Positions 29,157 to 36,816 are shown, numbered from the stretch's first letter. The stretch is 64,000 nucleotides of DNA from Cyanobium sp. CZS25K (GCA_030373325.1 JAUCZB010000014.1:16614-80613), one strand, 5' to 3'. Numbers and translations are program-made. The notes: generated by a model from the sequence alone, not told the origin.

Positions 29157-31805
29157 GTGCGCGTTGTGGTGGCCGCCGGAATCCTCGGCACCGGCCTGCT
29201 GACCTGGAGCAGCTTTCACCAGACCAGCAAGGACCACGTCAACAGGGAGCTACCCACGGCCGATCTGGTCCTCACAGCCGTGCGCAGGAAACTGGGCAGC
29301 ACCGAATCGGCGCTGATGGCTCTGGCCGGTCTGCGGCTGGCCTCGGGGGAGGTCACCCTTGCCGAGCTGCAACAGTTCGTCGGGTCCCTTGAGAGGGACG
29401 GCCGCTCCCTGGAGGGCATCGGCACCCTGGGCTACGCCGCGGCCGAACCCGGAAAGGCCCCGATCCGCGTGATCGCTCCGCTGGATCCCGGCAACAAACA
29501 TCTGCTCGGGAGCGATCTCTGGCAACTGCTCCGGAGCCCAGCCGCCCAGGCCCTGCGCCCAGACGCCACGCCCCCCCCGCAAAGCCGGCTCCTGCCGGGA
29601 CGTTCCGTTCCGGGGAAGCCGCCGTTCCTGGTGCAGACCCTCCCGTTTGGAAGCAGCACCGACACGGCCTCGGACAAGCCGGAGCCACCAACCCTGTGGG
29701 CGTTTGCCACCCTGCCGCTTCCGGACGTCCTGCGGGCGGCCCTGAACCACCCGTTGATCCAGCTGAGGGAGCCGGTGGATCTCCAGCTGTACCTCGGCGA
29801 TCGCGCCACTCCGGCCCAGCTCCTCTACGACTCCCGCAACCTCGCCCAGGACGGGGTGTTGCCCCATGCCCAGGCGCGGCCGTTCGAAAGCGGTGGCCAG
29901 CGTTGGCTGTTACTGGTGCAGGCTCCCCAGGCGGCTCCCAGCCTTCGGCTGCCTCCCTGGGTGGGGGTGCTGCTGCTTGGCCTGACGACCACCCTCCTGG
30001 CGGCCCTGCTGACCCGCCAGTTGCTGCGGCGGAGCCAACTGGCCGAGCGGGGGGAGAGGTCCATGGAGGCGATGCGCCGCAGCTGGGAGGCCAGCCTCCA
30101 GTTGTTCGGCATCCATCGCCTGGCCTTCTCCCTGATCCGGGAGGGTGTGGTGATCACCGACAGCGACGGTTCGATCCTCTCCTGCAACGAGGCCTATGCC
30201 GCCATCTCCGGCTATGCGGAGGAGGAGCTGGTCGGCCGCAACCCCCGCTTCATGAGCGCCGGCCATCGCTCCCCCGCGTTCTACGCAGCGCTCTGGGAAC
30301 AGCTTCTCGGCAGCGGCCACTGGGAAGGGGAGGTCTTGAACCGACGGCCTTCGGGGGAGCTCTACCCCGCCTGGCTACGGATGGGTGTGGTCCGTGACGC
30401 TTCCGGAGCACCCAGCCATTTCGTGGCCGCCATGGCCGATCTCACCCGCCTGCGGGAGAAGGATCAGCAGTTGGCGGATCAGGGTTATCACGACCCCCTC
30501 ACCCAGCTCCCCAACCTGCAGAAGGCCGAACTGCACCTGGCTGAGATGTGCCAGGGGCCCCAACCGCTGGTGCTGATCTGGATCGAACTGGACGGCATCA
30601 AGCGCATCGAGGAAAGCTTCGGCCAGGCCAAGGGGGACCGGCTGGTGCAGGTCGTTGTCGACCGGCTGGGCCGCTTCCTGGGCCCCACGGACTTCCTGGC
30701 CAAGGTGGGGAGGAGTGAGTTCCTGATCGTGCAAACCCAGGAACCTTCTGATCCCACGGGCCTGCAGAGGGCCAGCAGGATCCTGGCCGGCATCACCGAT
30801 CCGATGGGCACGACGCCGAAACTGGAACTGGCCCTTTCGGCCTGGGCCGGACTGAGCTGCTTCCCGAAGGACTCCAGGGAACCGGAAAGCCTGCTTCTGT
30901 TCGCCTCCACAGCCCTCGGGCAGGCCCGACGAAAGGGCCCGCAGTCGATCCTCCACTACTCGGCCGAGATGACGGTCAGGAGCCGGCACCGCCTGGCGCT
31001 CGAAGCCCACCTGCAGCGGGCGGTGGAATCGGGCCAACTGGAGCTTCAGTATCAGCCCCAGGTGGACGGCCAGGGGAACCTGCTCGGCGCGGAGGCCCTG
31101 CTCCGATGGCGCAGTCCGAAATTCGGTCTCGTCTCGCCGCTGGAGTTCCTCCCCATCGCGGAAGCCAGCGACCTGATCCACAGGATCGGGGAATGGGTGC
31201 TGCAGGACGCCTGCCGTCAGTGGCAGGTGTGGTTGCAGGCCGGCTTCGATCCCGGCCGACTGGCGGTGAACCTCTCCAACCGACAGTTCCAGGATCCAAG
31301 TCAGACCGTGGCGAAGCTGGTGGAGGCGTGCCTGCGCCGCACGGGCCTTGGCGTTGCTCGGCTGGAGCTGGAGATCACCGAGAGTTGCCTGATGTCGCCC
31401 ATCGGCGCGCGCGAACAGCTCCTGGAACTGGAGGCCATGGGAGTGGAACTGGCGATCGATGACTTCGGCACCGGCTTCTCTTCCCTGAGCACGATCCACA
31501 CCTATCCGATCCGCAAGCTGAAGATCGATCGCTCCTTCGTAACGGGGGTTGACGTCAATCCCACCTCCCAGGCGATCGTGCGCGCCACCCTGGCCATGGC
31601 CGTGGGACTCGGGGTGAGCACCCTGGCGGAGGGGGTGGAGCGTCCCGAGGAACTGGACTTTCTCCGCGGCTGCGGCTGTGGAGCCTTCCAGGGCTACCTG
31701 TTCAGCCGTCCCCTGGCCGCCGAGGCGTTCGAAGCTCTGCTCAGGAAGCGAACGGCTGCCGTGCCGGTGCCTGGCGGCGAACCGGCGAAGGTGCACCGGC
31801 CATGA
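29157..31805 (+). CDS. Membrane sensor with CHASE-like, PAS, GGDEF and EAL domains
   Basis: About 882 residues if GTG 29157, with GGAG 8 nt upstream, is the start; there is no good ATG. The first helix (RVVVAAGILGTGLLTW) is followed by a periplasmic CHASE-type region to about residue 265 and a second helix (WVGVLLLGLTTTLLAALL). A PAS domain comes next (GVVITDSDGSILSCNEAY). The GGDEF domain is degenerate (AKVGRSEFLIV in place of GGDEF). The EAL domain has intact-looking motifs: GAEALLRWRSP, LEITESCLM, AIDDFGTGFSSLS, KIDRSFV and LAEGVERPEE. It is probably a c-di-GMP phosphodiesterase sensing a periplasmic ligand. Its stop overlaps the next ATG (ATGA). Confidence 0.88.
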   Translation: MRVVVAAGILGTGLLTWSSFHQTSKDHVNRELPTADLVLTAVRRKLGSTESALMALAGLRLASGEVTLAELQQFVGSLERDGRSLEGIGTLGYAAAEPGKAPIRVIAPLDPGNKHLLGSDLWQLLRSPAAQALRPDATPPPQSRLLPGRSVPGKPPFLVQTLPFGSSTDTASDKPEPPTLWAFATLPLPDVLRAALNHPLIQLREPVDLQLYLGDRATPAQLLYDSRNLAQDGVLPHAQARPFESGGQRWLLLVQAPQAAPSLRLPPWVGVLLLGLTTTLLAALLTRQLLRRSQLAERGERSMEAMRRSWEASLQLFGIHRLAFSLIREGVVITDSDGSILSCNEAYAAISGYAEEELVGRNPRFMSAGHRSPAFYAALWEQLLGSGHWEGEVLNRRPSGELYPAWLRMGVVRDASGAPSHFVAAMADLTRLREKDQQLADQGYHDPLTQLPNLQKAELHLAEMCQGPQPLVLIWIELDGIKRIEESFGQAKGDRLVQVVVDRLGRFLGPTDFLAKVGRSEFLIVQTQEPSDPTGLQRASRILAGITDPMGTTPKLELALSAWAGLSCFPKDSREPESLLLFASTALGQARRKGPQSILHYSAEMTVRSRHRLALEAHLQRAVESGQLELQYQPQVDGQGNLLGAEALLRWRSPKFGLVSPLEFLPIAEASDLIHRIGEWVLQDACRQWQVWLQAGFDPGRLAVNLSNRQFQDPSQTVAKLVEACLRRTGLGVARLELEITESCLMSPIGAREQLLELEAMGVELAIDDFGTGFSSLSTIHTYPIRKLKIDRSFVTGVDVNPTSQAIVRATLAMAVGLGVSTLAEGVERPEELDFLRGCGCGAFQGYLFSRPLAAEAFEALLRKRTAAVPVPGGEPAKVHRP

Positions 31806-33583
31806 GCCCCCCCATCCGACTCCCCCGGGGCCTGTCAACCTCTCGCCAGGGTCTTCTCCTCGCCCTGCTGGCCGGCCTGGCCGTCCTCGGCAACGTCGTC
31901 GCGGTGCCCCTGTTCTTCAGCATTCAGATCCTGCTCGGATCGATCGCCTCCACCCTCACCCTGCTTTGGCTGCGGGGCTGGTGGAGCGTGGCGATCGCCA
32001 GCCTGGCAAGCCTCTACACCTGGAAGCTCTGGGGCCATCCCTGGGCCATCGTGATCTTCAGCGCCGAGGCCCTCTGGCTGGCGGTGTTCGTGAATCGCTT
32101 CAACGGCCCGCCGGAGAACGACGTCAACGGCCGCATCATCGTTGCCGACATCGTCTACTGGCTTCTGGTCGGGGCCCCGCTGGTGTTCTTCCTGTACCGC
32201 GGTGTGCTTCACATTGACCTGACCAACGTGGCCGTGTCGGCTGCCAAGCAAGCGGTCAACGGCATGACCAACACGGTCTTGGCCTTCCTCCTGTTCGTGC
32301 TGCTGCAGGTGTGGCGCAACAGCAGAAACAGGGGGCTGTTGCCCCTGCGGGGCATCGTCTTTTCCCTGGTGCTGGCGTCGATCACCTTGCCGTCGCTGAT
32401 GCTCACCCTTTTCACGGGCCACCAGCTGCAGACCACCACCCAGCAAGGGGTTCTGGAGAAACTGCGAACCGTCGCCGAGACCGCCGTGTGGATCGATCGC
32501 CGGGATTCCGGTCCGCCATCCCGTGGACTTCCGGCCAGCCCCGGCACAGCGGCTTTCCGTCTCACCGACCGCGATGGCAACGCGATCAGCTCCAATCCCG
32601 ATCTGTTCCTGCGCCTCCAGAAGGATTTCCTTCCCGCCCGGCAGCCTGAGATCCGGGTGAACGGGCTGCAGATGCTGGTTCCCAGGGGTCAGCGTCCTGC
32701 CCTCCGGGTCTGGGTCAACGGGTACTGGAGCACCACCATCACCTTGAGGGGCCAGACGGTGGTGGTCGTGCAACCGGCCCGGCCCGTGGTGCTCCAGCTG
32801 CAGGCCCAGAGTGCCTCCATTCTCACCACCCTGATCTGGCTGATCCTGTTGGGGGCCCTGCTCAGCGAGCTGGTGGCCACCCTGATGGAGAGGCAGCTTC
32901 GCCCCCTCCACCTGCCGCTGACTGAAGCCAGCGAGCCGCCTGCCCTCTCGGGCCGTGGCACTGTCATCGCCGAGATCCAGGGCACGGTGAACCTCCTGCA
33001 ACAACACATGCAGGAAGAAGCTCTCCTGCGCCGGAACATTGCTGCCATCAGCAAGCGACTCGAGCAGTGCAGTGAGCAACAACGATGCCTCCTGAGAACC
33101 GATCCCCTGACCGGTGCAAGCAACCGCTCCGAGCTGCTCAGCAGCCTGCAACGGATCACCGAGCGGGCCTATGCCTTTTCCGTCCCGCTGTCATCCCTGG
33201 CCTTCGCGGTGCAGGGTCTGCGGCAGATCAATAGCCTCCATGGCAGGCAGAAGGGGGACGAGGTCCTGCGGCAGTTGATCGCCGATGTGAAGCAGCTGCT
33301 TCATCCCAACGACGAACTGTTTCGCATCGGGGGCAGTGAGTTCCTGATGCTTCTCTGGGATCAGCCGCTCGAAGCGGCCCGCACCACGGCCGAGCAGGTC
33401 CGCAGGGCCGTCAACGAAACAGCACTGCCGCCGGGAGATGAAGCCTGCCCGAGGCTGGAGATCAACGCAGGGCTGAGCCTTCTGGGTGGCTCAGATCCCA
33501 CCGGGCAGACCATGCTAGCCAGGGTGGAACTGGCGTTGATCCAATCCAGGGACCTGGGAGCCCATCAGGTGGTGGTGCGCTGA
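31802..33583 (+). CDS. Multi-spanning membrane protein with a GGDEF-type domain (GGSEF)
   Basis: A 593-residue protein. The N-terminal half has about six membrane helices (LLLALLAGLAVLGNVVAVPL onwards), a possible MASE-like sensor. A periplasmic segment of roughly residues 210-330 and another helix (LTTLIWLILLGALLSELVA) follow. The cytoplasmic GGDEF domain contains RTDPLTGASNR, an inhibitory-site-like region and FRIGGSEFLMLLW, so the signature is GGSEF. Loss of the acidic third residue may weaken or abolish diguanylate cyclase activity. It is coupled to the CHASE-GGDEF-EAL gene by a 4-nt overlap, and its 3' end overlaps the convergent hoxE by 19 bp. Confidence 0.87.
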   Translation: MSPPIRLPRGLSTSRQGLLLALLAGLAVLGNVVAVPLFFSIQILLGSIASTLTLLWLRGWWSVAIASLASLYTWKLWGHPWAIVIFSAEALWLAVFVNRFNGPPENDVNGRIIVADIVYWLLVGAPLVFFLYRGVLHIDLTNVAVSAAKQAVNGMTNTVLAFLLFVLLQVWRNSRNRGLLPLRGIVFSLVLASITLPSLMLTLFTGHQLQTTTQQGVLEKLRTVAETAVWIDRRDSGPPSRGLPASPGTAAFRLTDRDGNAISSNPDLFLRLQKDFLPARQPEIRVNGLQMLVPRGQRPALRVWVNGYWSTTITLRGQTVVVVQPARPVVLQLQAQSASILTTLIWLILLGALLSELVATLMERQLRPLHLPLTEASEPPALSGRGTVIAEIQGTVNLLQQHMQEEALLRRNIAAISKRLEQCSEQQRCLLRTDPLTGASNRSELLSSLQRITERAYAFSVPLSSLAFAVQGLRQINSLHGRQKGDEVLRQLIADVKQLLHPNDELFRIGGSEFLMLLWDQPLEAARTTAEQVRRAVNETALPPGDEACPRLEINAGLSLLGGSDPTGQTMLARVELALIQSRDLGAHQVVVR

Positions 33584-34068
33584 GGCATGCCGGTGTCCTC
33601 CAACCGGGCCTCCAGTTCCTCCGGCTGGTCCACGGGCAGCCGCGTCACCAGCACCCCGTCCACCACCAGCACCGGCGCCTGCCCGCAGGCCCCCAGGCAG
33701 CTGACGTGCTGCAGAGCCCAGACCCCATCCCCGGCCGGATCGTCGAGGCGCACCCCCAGCCGCTTCTCGATGCGGGCCGCCACCTCCCCCCCTCCTTTCA
33801 CGTAGCAGGCGGTGCCGAGGCACACGGCACAGCGATGGGCGGTGGGGGGCTCGAGCCGGAACAGATGGTAAAAACTCGCCACGCCATAGACGCGGCTGAG
33901 CGGCAACCGCATCCCGACGGCCACGACCCGCAGGGACTCCGGCGACAGATAGCCGTGGATCTCCTGCACCTGATGCAGCACTTCGATCAGTGCGTCGGCG
34001 CGGGCCCCATGGCGACGGATCACCTGGGCAATGCGCGGATCTTCGATGGCGGCGGCCGGGGTGGTCAT
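33565..34068 (-). CDS. hoxE: Bidirectional hydrogenase diaphorase subunit HoxE
   Basis: A 167-residue thioredoxin-like [2Fe-2S] subunit related to NuoE, thought to help link the hydrogenase to electron carriers. Ligands lie in CLGTACYVKGGGE and in SCLGACGQAPVLVVDG, with an upstream region EIHGYLSPESLRVVAV and a YGVASFYHLFRLEPP segment typical of NuoE/HoxE. Start ATG 34068 is supported by GGGAGAA 8 nt upstream; an in-frame ATG at 34113 is less likely. It stands alone, separated from hoxF by the two plus-strand c-di-GMP genes and a broken lipoprotein gene. Confidence 0.95.
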   Translation of the reverse strand: MTTPAAAIEDPRIAQVIRRHGARADALIEVLHQVQEIHGYLSPESLRVVAVGMRLPLSRVYGVASFYHLFRLEPPTAHRCAVCLGTACYVKGGGEVAARIEKRLGVRLDDPAGDGVWALQHVSCLGACGQAPVLVVDGVLVTRLPVDQPEELEARLEDTGMPQRTTT

Positions 34069-34088
34069 GCCGAAGTTCTCCCACGCCT

Positions 34089-34100
34089 CCTTGCTAGCCA
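34089..34100 (-). repeat. 12-bp element upstream of hoxE, identical to that before hoxF
   Basis: TGGCTAGCAAGG (minus strand) lies about 20 nt before the hoxE ATG and runs into AAGGAGG. The same 12-mer precedes hoxF at 27939-27950. Confidence 0.5.
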
Positions 34101-34131
34101 CGGCCGGGGCCATGGACAGCCCAGCGCAGAA

Positions 34132-34162
34132 AAGGACCGGACATAAGGACCGGACCTACAAT
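34132..34162 (+). promoter_or_regulatory. Direct repeat and -10-like element between hoxE and a divergent small gene
   Basis: AAGGACCGGAC occurs at 34132-34142 and again at 34145-34155 (period 13), directly followed by a near-consensus -10 box TACAAT (34157-34162). The -10 box lies 25 bp before the ATG of the 43-residue gene. The repeat sits in the divergent hoxE upstream region and could bind a regulator acting on either gene. Confidence 0.5.
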
Positions 34163-34187
34163 CATTGACACTTCGGGCACCCCCGCC

Positions 34188-34319
34188 ATGACCCCGCTGT
34201 TTCAGGCGGCTTTCCTGAGCCTTGCTCTGCTGTTCACCTCCGGAGCCCTGGCCTGCGAAAAGCACCTCAACGGCCACCAGAACAGCACCGACAGCAACGC
34301 CCAGGATTTCGGCAGATAA
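34188..34319 (+). CDS. 43-residue secreted peptide, hypothetical
   Basis: ATG 34188 to TAA 34317-34319. The first 23 residues form a clear signal peptide (MTPLFQAAFLSLALLFTSGA, then an ALA-type signal peptidase I site). The mature part is only about 20 residues, polar, beginning CEKHLNGHQNS. It is not a canonical lipobox, because the residue three before Cys is Ala. A TACAAT promoter element lies upstream, and no similar protein is recognised. It diverges from hoxE. Confidence 0.5.
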   Translation: MTPLFQAAFLSLALLFTSGALACEKHLNGHQNSTDSNAQDFGR

Positions 34320-34582
34320 CGCGATTCACCACCAACACGGTGGCTGAGCGGCTTCACACCGATCCGTCGCATGCGTTGGTCTAATCAGGTTGATTCCTTG
34401 CCAACTTGGCTATCCACCAAGTCCCCATCCACCAAGGTTCGTTATCTCGGCTGCCGCTCTGATCGGCCTTTTTCTGCATGATCTGGCCCTGACCAGCCGC
34501 CTGAGGGTCAGCCTGTTTCCGTCCTCATGGGCTTTCGAACAGCCTGAGCATCTGGGCAAGGCCGGGCAGTTGGCGATGGCCC
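34320..34582. other. Intergenic region, no gene recognised
   Basis: 263 bp between two small genes. It contains a short inverted repeat near the start (CCACC and GGTGG around 34328-34345). A plus-strand open frame from about 34390 runs into the antisense of the next gene and shows no coding character. Nothing else is recognised. Confidence 0.4.
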
Positions 34583-34819
34583 TCAGCCACGCCAGGTGGG
34601 AAGACCCCCGTGGGCCAGGGTGCCGCGCTGGCGCCAGAGCGATGCCGGACTCACCTCAATGCCGTAACGGTGGGCCAGGTCGGCCGCCGCCTGGGGCGTA
34701 GGGGACGTACGGAAGGCTTTGGCGAACTCGGGATCGGTGAGGGCCAGTTCCTTCACACCATGCAGAGCCTGGGTGGCGTTTGGATAGGCATTGGCACGGG
34801 ACATGTTGCAGGTCGCCAT
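34583..34819 (-). CDS. Small Nif11-like protein ending in PTWRG
   Basis: 78 residues from ATG 34819, preceded by a strong Shine-Dalgarno (GAGGAGGAG). The middle resembles a Nif11 leader-like domain: ELALTDPEFAKAFRTS, then QAAADLAHRYGIEVSPASLW. That spacing is typical of cyanobacterial Nif11-type small proteins and RiPP leaders. The C-terminus is short and distinctive (LAHGGLPTWRG), with a GG before LPTWRG. No lanthionine synthetase, peptidase or transporter gene is adjacent, so a RiPP role is speculative. Domain assignment is by eye. Confidence 0.6.
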   Translation of the reverse strand: MATCNMSRANAYPNATQALHGVKELALTDPEFAKAFRTSPTPQAAADLAHRYGIEVSPASLWRQRGTLAHGGLPTWRG

Positions 34820-34936
34820 GGGATCTCCTCCTCTTTTCCTTTCACTCTAGTCAGCGAAAATTCAGTCAGAGGAAATCTCCAGCACGCTGAGTGAAAACAC
34901 CCATCTGCATGACTCACGTGTGCTTCTCCAGTCCCT

Positions 34937-35068
34937 TCACGGTGTCAGAAACAGGCTGAGATCGATGCCGGAGGAGATACCGGCCGACGTCCAGATGGCT
35001 CCGGATCGGGTGAAATGCTTCTCCACCACCTCCACGTCGCCGCAAGCCCCTGGGAAGGTTGCACTCTT
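34937..35068 (-). pseudogene. Remnant of a DJ-1/PfpI family gene (C-terminal fragment)
   Basis: A minus-strand frame ends with VVEKHFTRSGAIWTSAGISS, then GIDLSLFLTP and a stop. This matches the conserved region of DJ-1/PfpI (ThiJ-like) proteins, whose typical form is GN-[IV]-[WV]-TSAG-x-SAGID. Nothing of the upstream nucleophile-elbow domain is present, since the adjacent sequence on that side is the glutaredoxin-like gene start. The family's C-terminal helix is missing too. I read it as a fragment truncated at both ends. Confidence 0.55.
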
Positions 35069-35114
35069 CCACCGCTGCCGCAGCCAGGATCGGGTGGCAG
35101 GGCAGGAGATGGCG

Positions 35115-35831
35115 ATGGGACCGGCAGAACCATGGCTCCGGCGCTGGCGGCAGGGGCTGCTGGCCATGGTCCTGGCGGCCCTGCTGAGCCTGCTGCCGAC
35201 CGGGCCCCCTGGAAGTGGAGCCAGCGCCCTGGCCGCGCCGCCGGCTGCGGCGGGGGAGCTGCAGGTGTTCGTGCGCGAGGGCTGTCCCCACTGCGCCGCC
35301 GCCAAGGCCTTCCTGCCCCGGCTGCAGCAGCAGCGGCCGGATCTGCGGGTGCGCCTGCGCGATGTGGGCAGCGATCCGCTGGCCCGTGAGGAACTGCTGC
35401 GCGTCTCGCAGCGGGCGGGGGTGCAGGCTGCCGGGGTGCCCACCTTCTTGTACCAAGGCCGGGTGCTGGTGGGCTTCGATGACGCCGCCGGCCGCGGCCG
35501 GGAGCTGCTCGCCCTGCTCGAGGCTCCGCAGAAGGACGGAGCCGGCGGTGGCGGGGCCAGCGCCGAACAGCTCAACCTCGGACCCCTCGGAAGCCTCAGT
35601 GCCGCCGGGGGCGGGGTTGCTGCTGAGGCCGGGGTGGTTGATGTGAAACCCGGCCGCAGCCAGCGGGCCGGCGGCTCGCCCCAGCAGCGCCCGCTCGCAG
35701 GCGGCCACGCAGGGCGCCAGGCTCAGCCCCACCCCGATCGGCACCACGCAGAGGTCGACGATCACCTTCATGAACGGATGCGGTTCGGGGCCCCGATCTT
35801 CGGATGGCCTGGAGTCCAGGTGAAGCGGTGA
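35115..35831 (+). CDS. Glutaredoxin/thioredoxin-like exported protein with abnormal C-terminus
   Basis: ATG 35115 follows GGAG by 6 nt. A signal or anchor segment (GLLAMVLAALLSLLPTG) precedes a thioredoxin-fold domain with the redox motif VREGCPHCAAAKAF (CPHC). A cis-Pro loop AAGVPTFLYQGRVLVGFDDA follows. The normal domain ends near LLALLEAPQ, about residue 140. The remaining roughly 100 residues read antisense through a remnant of another gene and look non-native. I suspect the ancestral protein continued into a membrane domain, because the segment LNLGPLGSLSAAG resembles the junction of glutaredoxin-membrane fusions I recall. The open frame ends at TGA 35829-35831. Confidence 0.65.
   Translation: MGPAEPWLRRWRQGLLAMVLAALLSLLPTGPPGSGASALAAPPAAAGELQVFVREGCPHCAAAKAFLPRLQQQRPDLRVRLRDVGSDPLAREELLRVSQRAGVQAAGVPTFLYQGRVLVGFDDAAGRGRELLALLEAPQKDGAGGGGASAEQLNLGPLGSLSAAGGGVAAEAGVVDVKPGRSQRAGGSPQQRPLAGGHAGRQAQPHPDRHHAEVDDHLHERMRFGAPIFGWPGVQVKR
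35688..35771 (-). pseudogene. 5' remnant of an MTH1187-type (DUF77) thiamine-binding protein gene
   Basis: The frame from ATG 35771 begins MKVIVDLCVVPIGVGLSLAP, then CVAACERAL. This is the characteristic N-terminus of MTH1187/YkoF-type proteins of about 100 residues. After about 28 residues the similarity stops and the frame continues antisense through the glutaredoxin-like gene. The usual GTN-[IL]-EG and TTxKLGTR regions are absent from the vicinity. It appears to be a 3'-deleted gene joined head-on to the truncated glutaredoxin gene. Confidence 0.6.
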
Positions 35832-35843
35832 GGCCCCGGGCCC

Positions 35844-36275
35844 TCAGCGCCCCAGCGGTGTGGTGAGCTGCTTCAGCAGGGTCTGGTTGAGGGCGTTTTC
35901 GCAGCGGAACCAGACGATCGGCAGCAGCGTGCCCCCCTCGGCCCTGGCCGCCACCCACTCACAGGCCCGCCGGCGGCTGGCGCGCCAGGGCTCCAGCGTC
36001 GCGGCGTCCATGAGCGCAAGCAGGCGCTGATCGGCCTGGTTCCTCTGGCGCCAGAGGCAGGCCACGATCTGCTGGGTGTTGCCGTCGCAGTCGGGCTGGA
36101 AGGGGAAGGCCTTCAGACCCCGGATGGATTGCGCGAGGGTTTCCGGGGGTGGCGGTAGGGATGAGGTTGGCGGTGAGGCCGCCAGGGCGGGAGCGGCAAG
36201 GAGCGTGGCCGCGGCCATGACAGGCGCCAGCAGGCACGAACGAAGGGCCATGGAGCACGGGCGCATGGGGAACAT
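35844..36275 (-). CDS. Secreted LprI-like (DUF1311-type) protein
   Basis: About 143 residues. The start may be ATG 36275, 36266 or 36251. A signal peptide (SCLLAPVMAAATLLAAPALA) is followed by a Pro-rich linker. The mature domain has conserved Cys and Trp positions: PDCDGNTQQIVACLWRQRNQ, ADQRLLALMDAAT, RRRACEWVAARAEGGTLLP and WFRCENALNQTLLKQL. Four cysteines could form two disulfides. The layout resembles the lysozyme-inhibitor LprI N-terminal/DUF1311 family. The periplasmic role is not proven. Confidence 0.6.
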   Translation of the reverse strand: MFPMRPCSMALRSCLLAPVMAAATLLAAPALAASPPTSSLPPPPETLAQSIRGLKAFPFQPDCDGNTQQIVACLWRQRNQADQRLLALMDAATLEPWRASRRRACEWVAARAEGGTLLPIVWFRCENALNQTLLKQLTTPLGR

Positions 36276-36816
36276 CCCGGGGACAGAAGGCGACGGACCC
36301 ACGGAAGGCGAATCTGGAGCCTTCACGGCCTTCAGGCCAGGGATCCCGGCTGATCCCAGCGATCCCACCGCCCATGGCCTGGCCCGCAGGATCGGCCTCA
36401 ACACCGGGGTTTGTCTCAGCGACGGACTCACGGCCCTGAAGACCTGCTGGCCCTGAAGACCTGCTGGCCCTGCAGACCGGTGGGCCGGGACGGAGGGGGA
36501 GCCTGCACGGGAAAACGAGAACCGTCGGCGTCGCGCCGGCGTCCCTGGGCCATCACCAGGCACCAATGCTGAACAACAGCTGAATCAGGGCAAACCCTGC
36601 CAGGCAGGTGGCGGCCAGCAGCGGGGTGACATGGAGCAAGTTCGGACGTCCGCGGTGGTTTCGGTCTAACCGGAGGCTTGGGGCGACACAAGCCGAGACG
36701 CCGCCACGTGTGGAGAGCCACAGACACAGTCAGAGATGAACTTTTGCTTTGCGCAGGAGAATCCTGAGCGTGCCATCCAGCCCAGCCGGCCCACGACCGG
36801 GACGCTCTGCTGCGGA
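36276..36816. other. Non-coding or degraded stretch before tRNA-Leu
   Basis: 541 bp without a convincing gene. It holds a 17-bp tandem repeat (separate entry). It also holds a possible 28-codon minus-strand frame at 36553-36639 (TTG start, one hydrophobic segment TPLLAATCLAGFALIQLLF) that lacks a ribosome-binding site. The last 100 bp before the tRNA are AT-richer. Confidence 0.4.
36432..36480. repeat. 17-bp tandem repeat
   Basis: GGCCCTGAAGACCTGCT occurs twice in direct succession (36432-36448, 36449-36465) and is followed by a degenerate third copy (GGCCCTGCAGACCGG). It lies in non-coding sequence. Confidence 0.7.

Noticed and set aside
34390..34701. A 103-codon plus-strand frame next to the Nif11-like gene
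   Set aside because: The second half is antisense to the Nif11-like gene, and there is no Shine-Dalgarno or recognisable family.
34914..35771. A 285-codon minus-strand frame as one intact gene starting with the MTH1187-type N-terminus
   Set aside because: Only the first 28 residues match a family; the rest mirrors the glutaredoxin-like gene.
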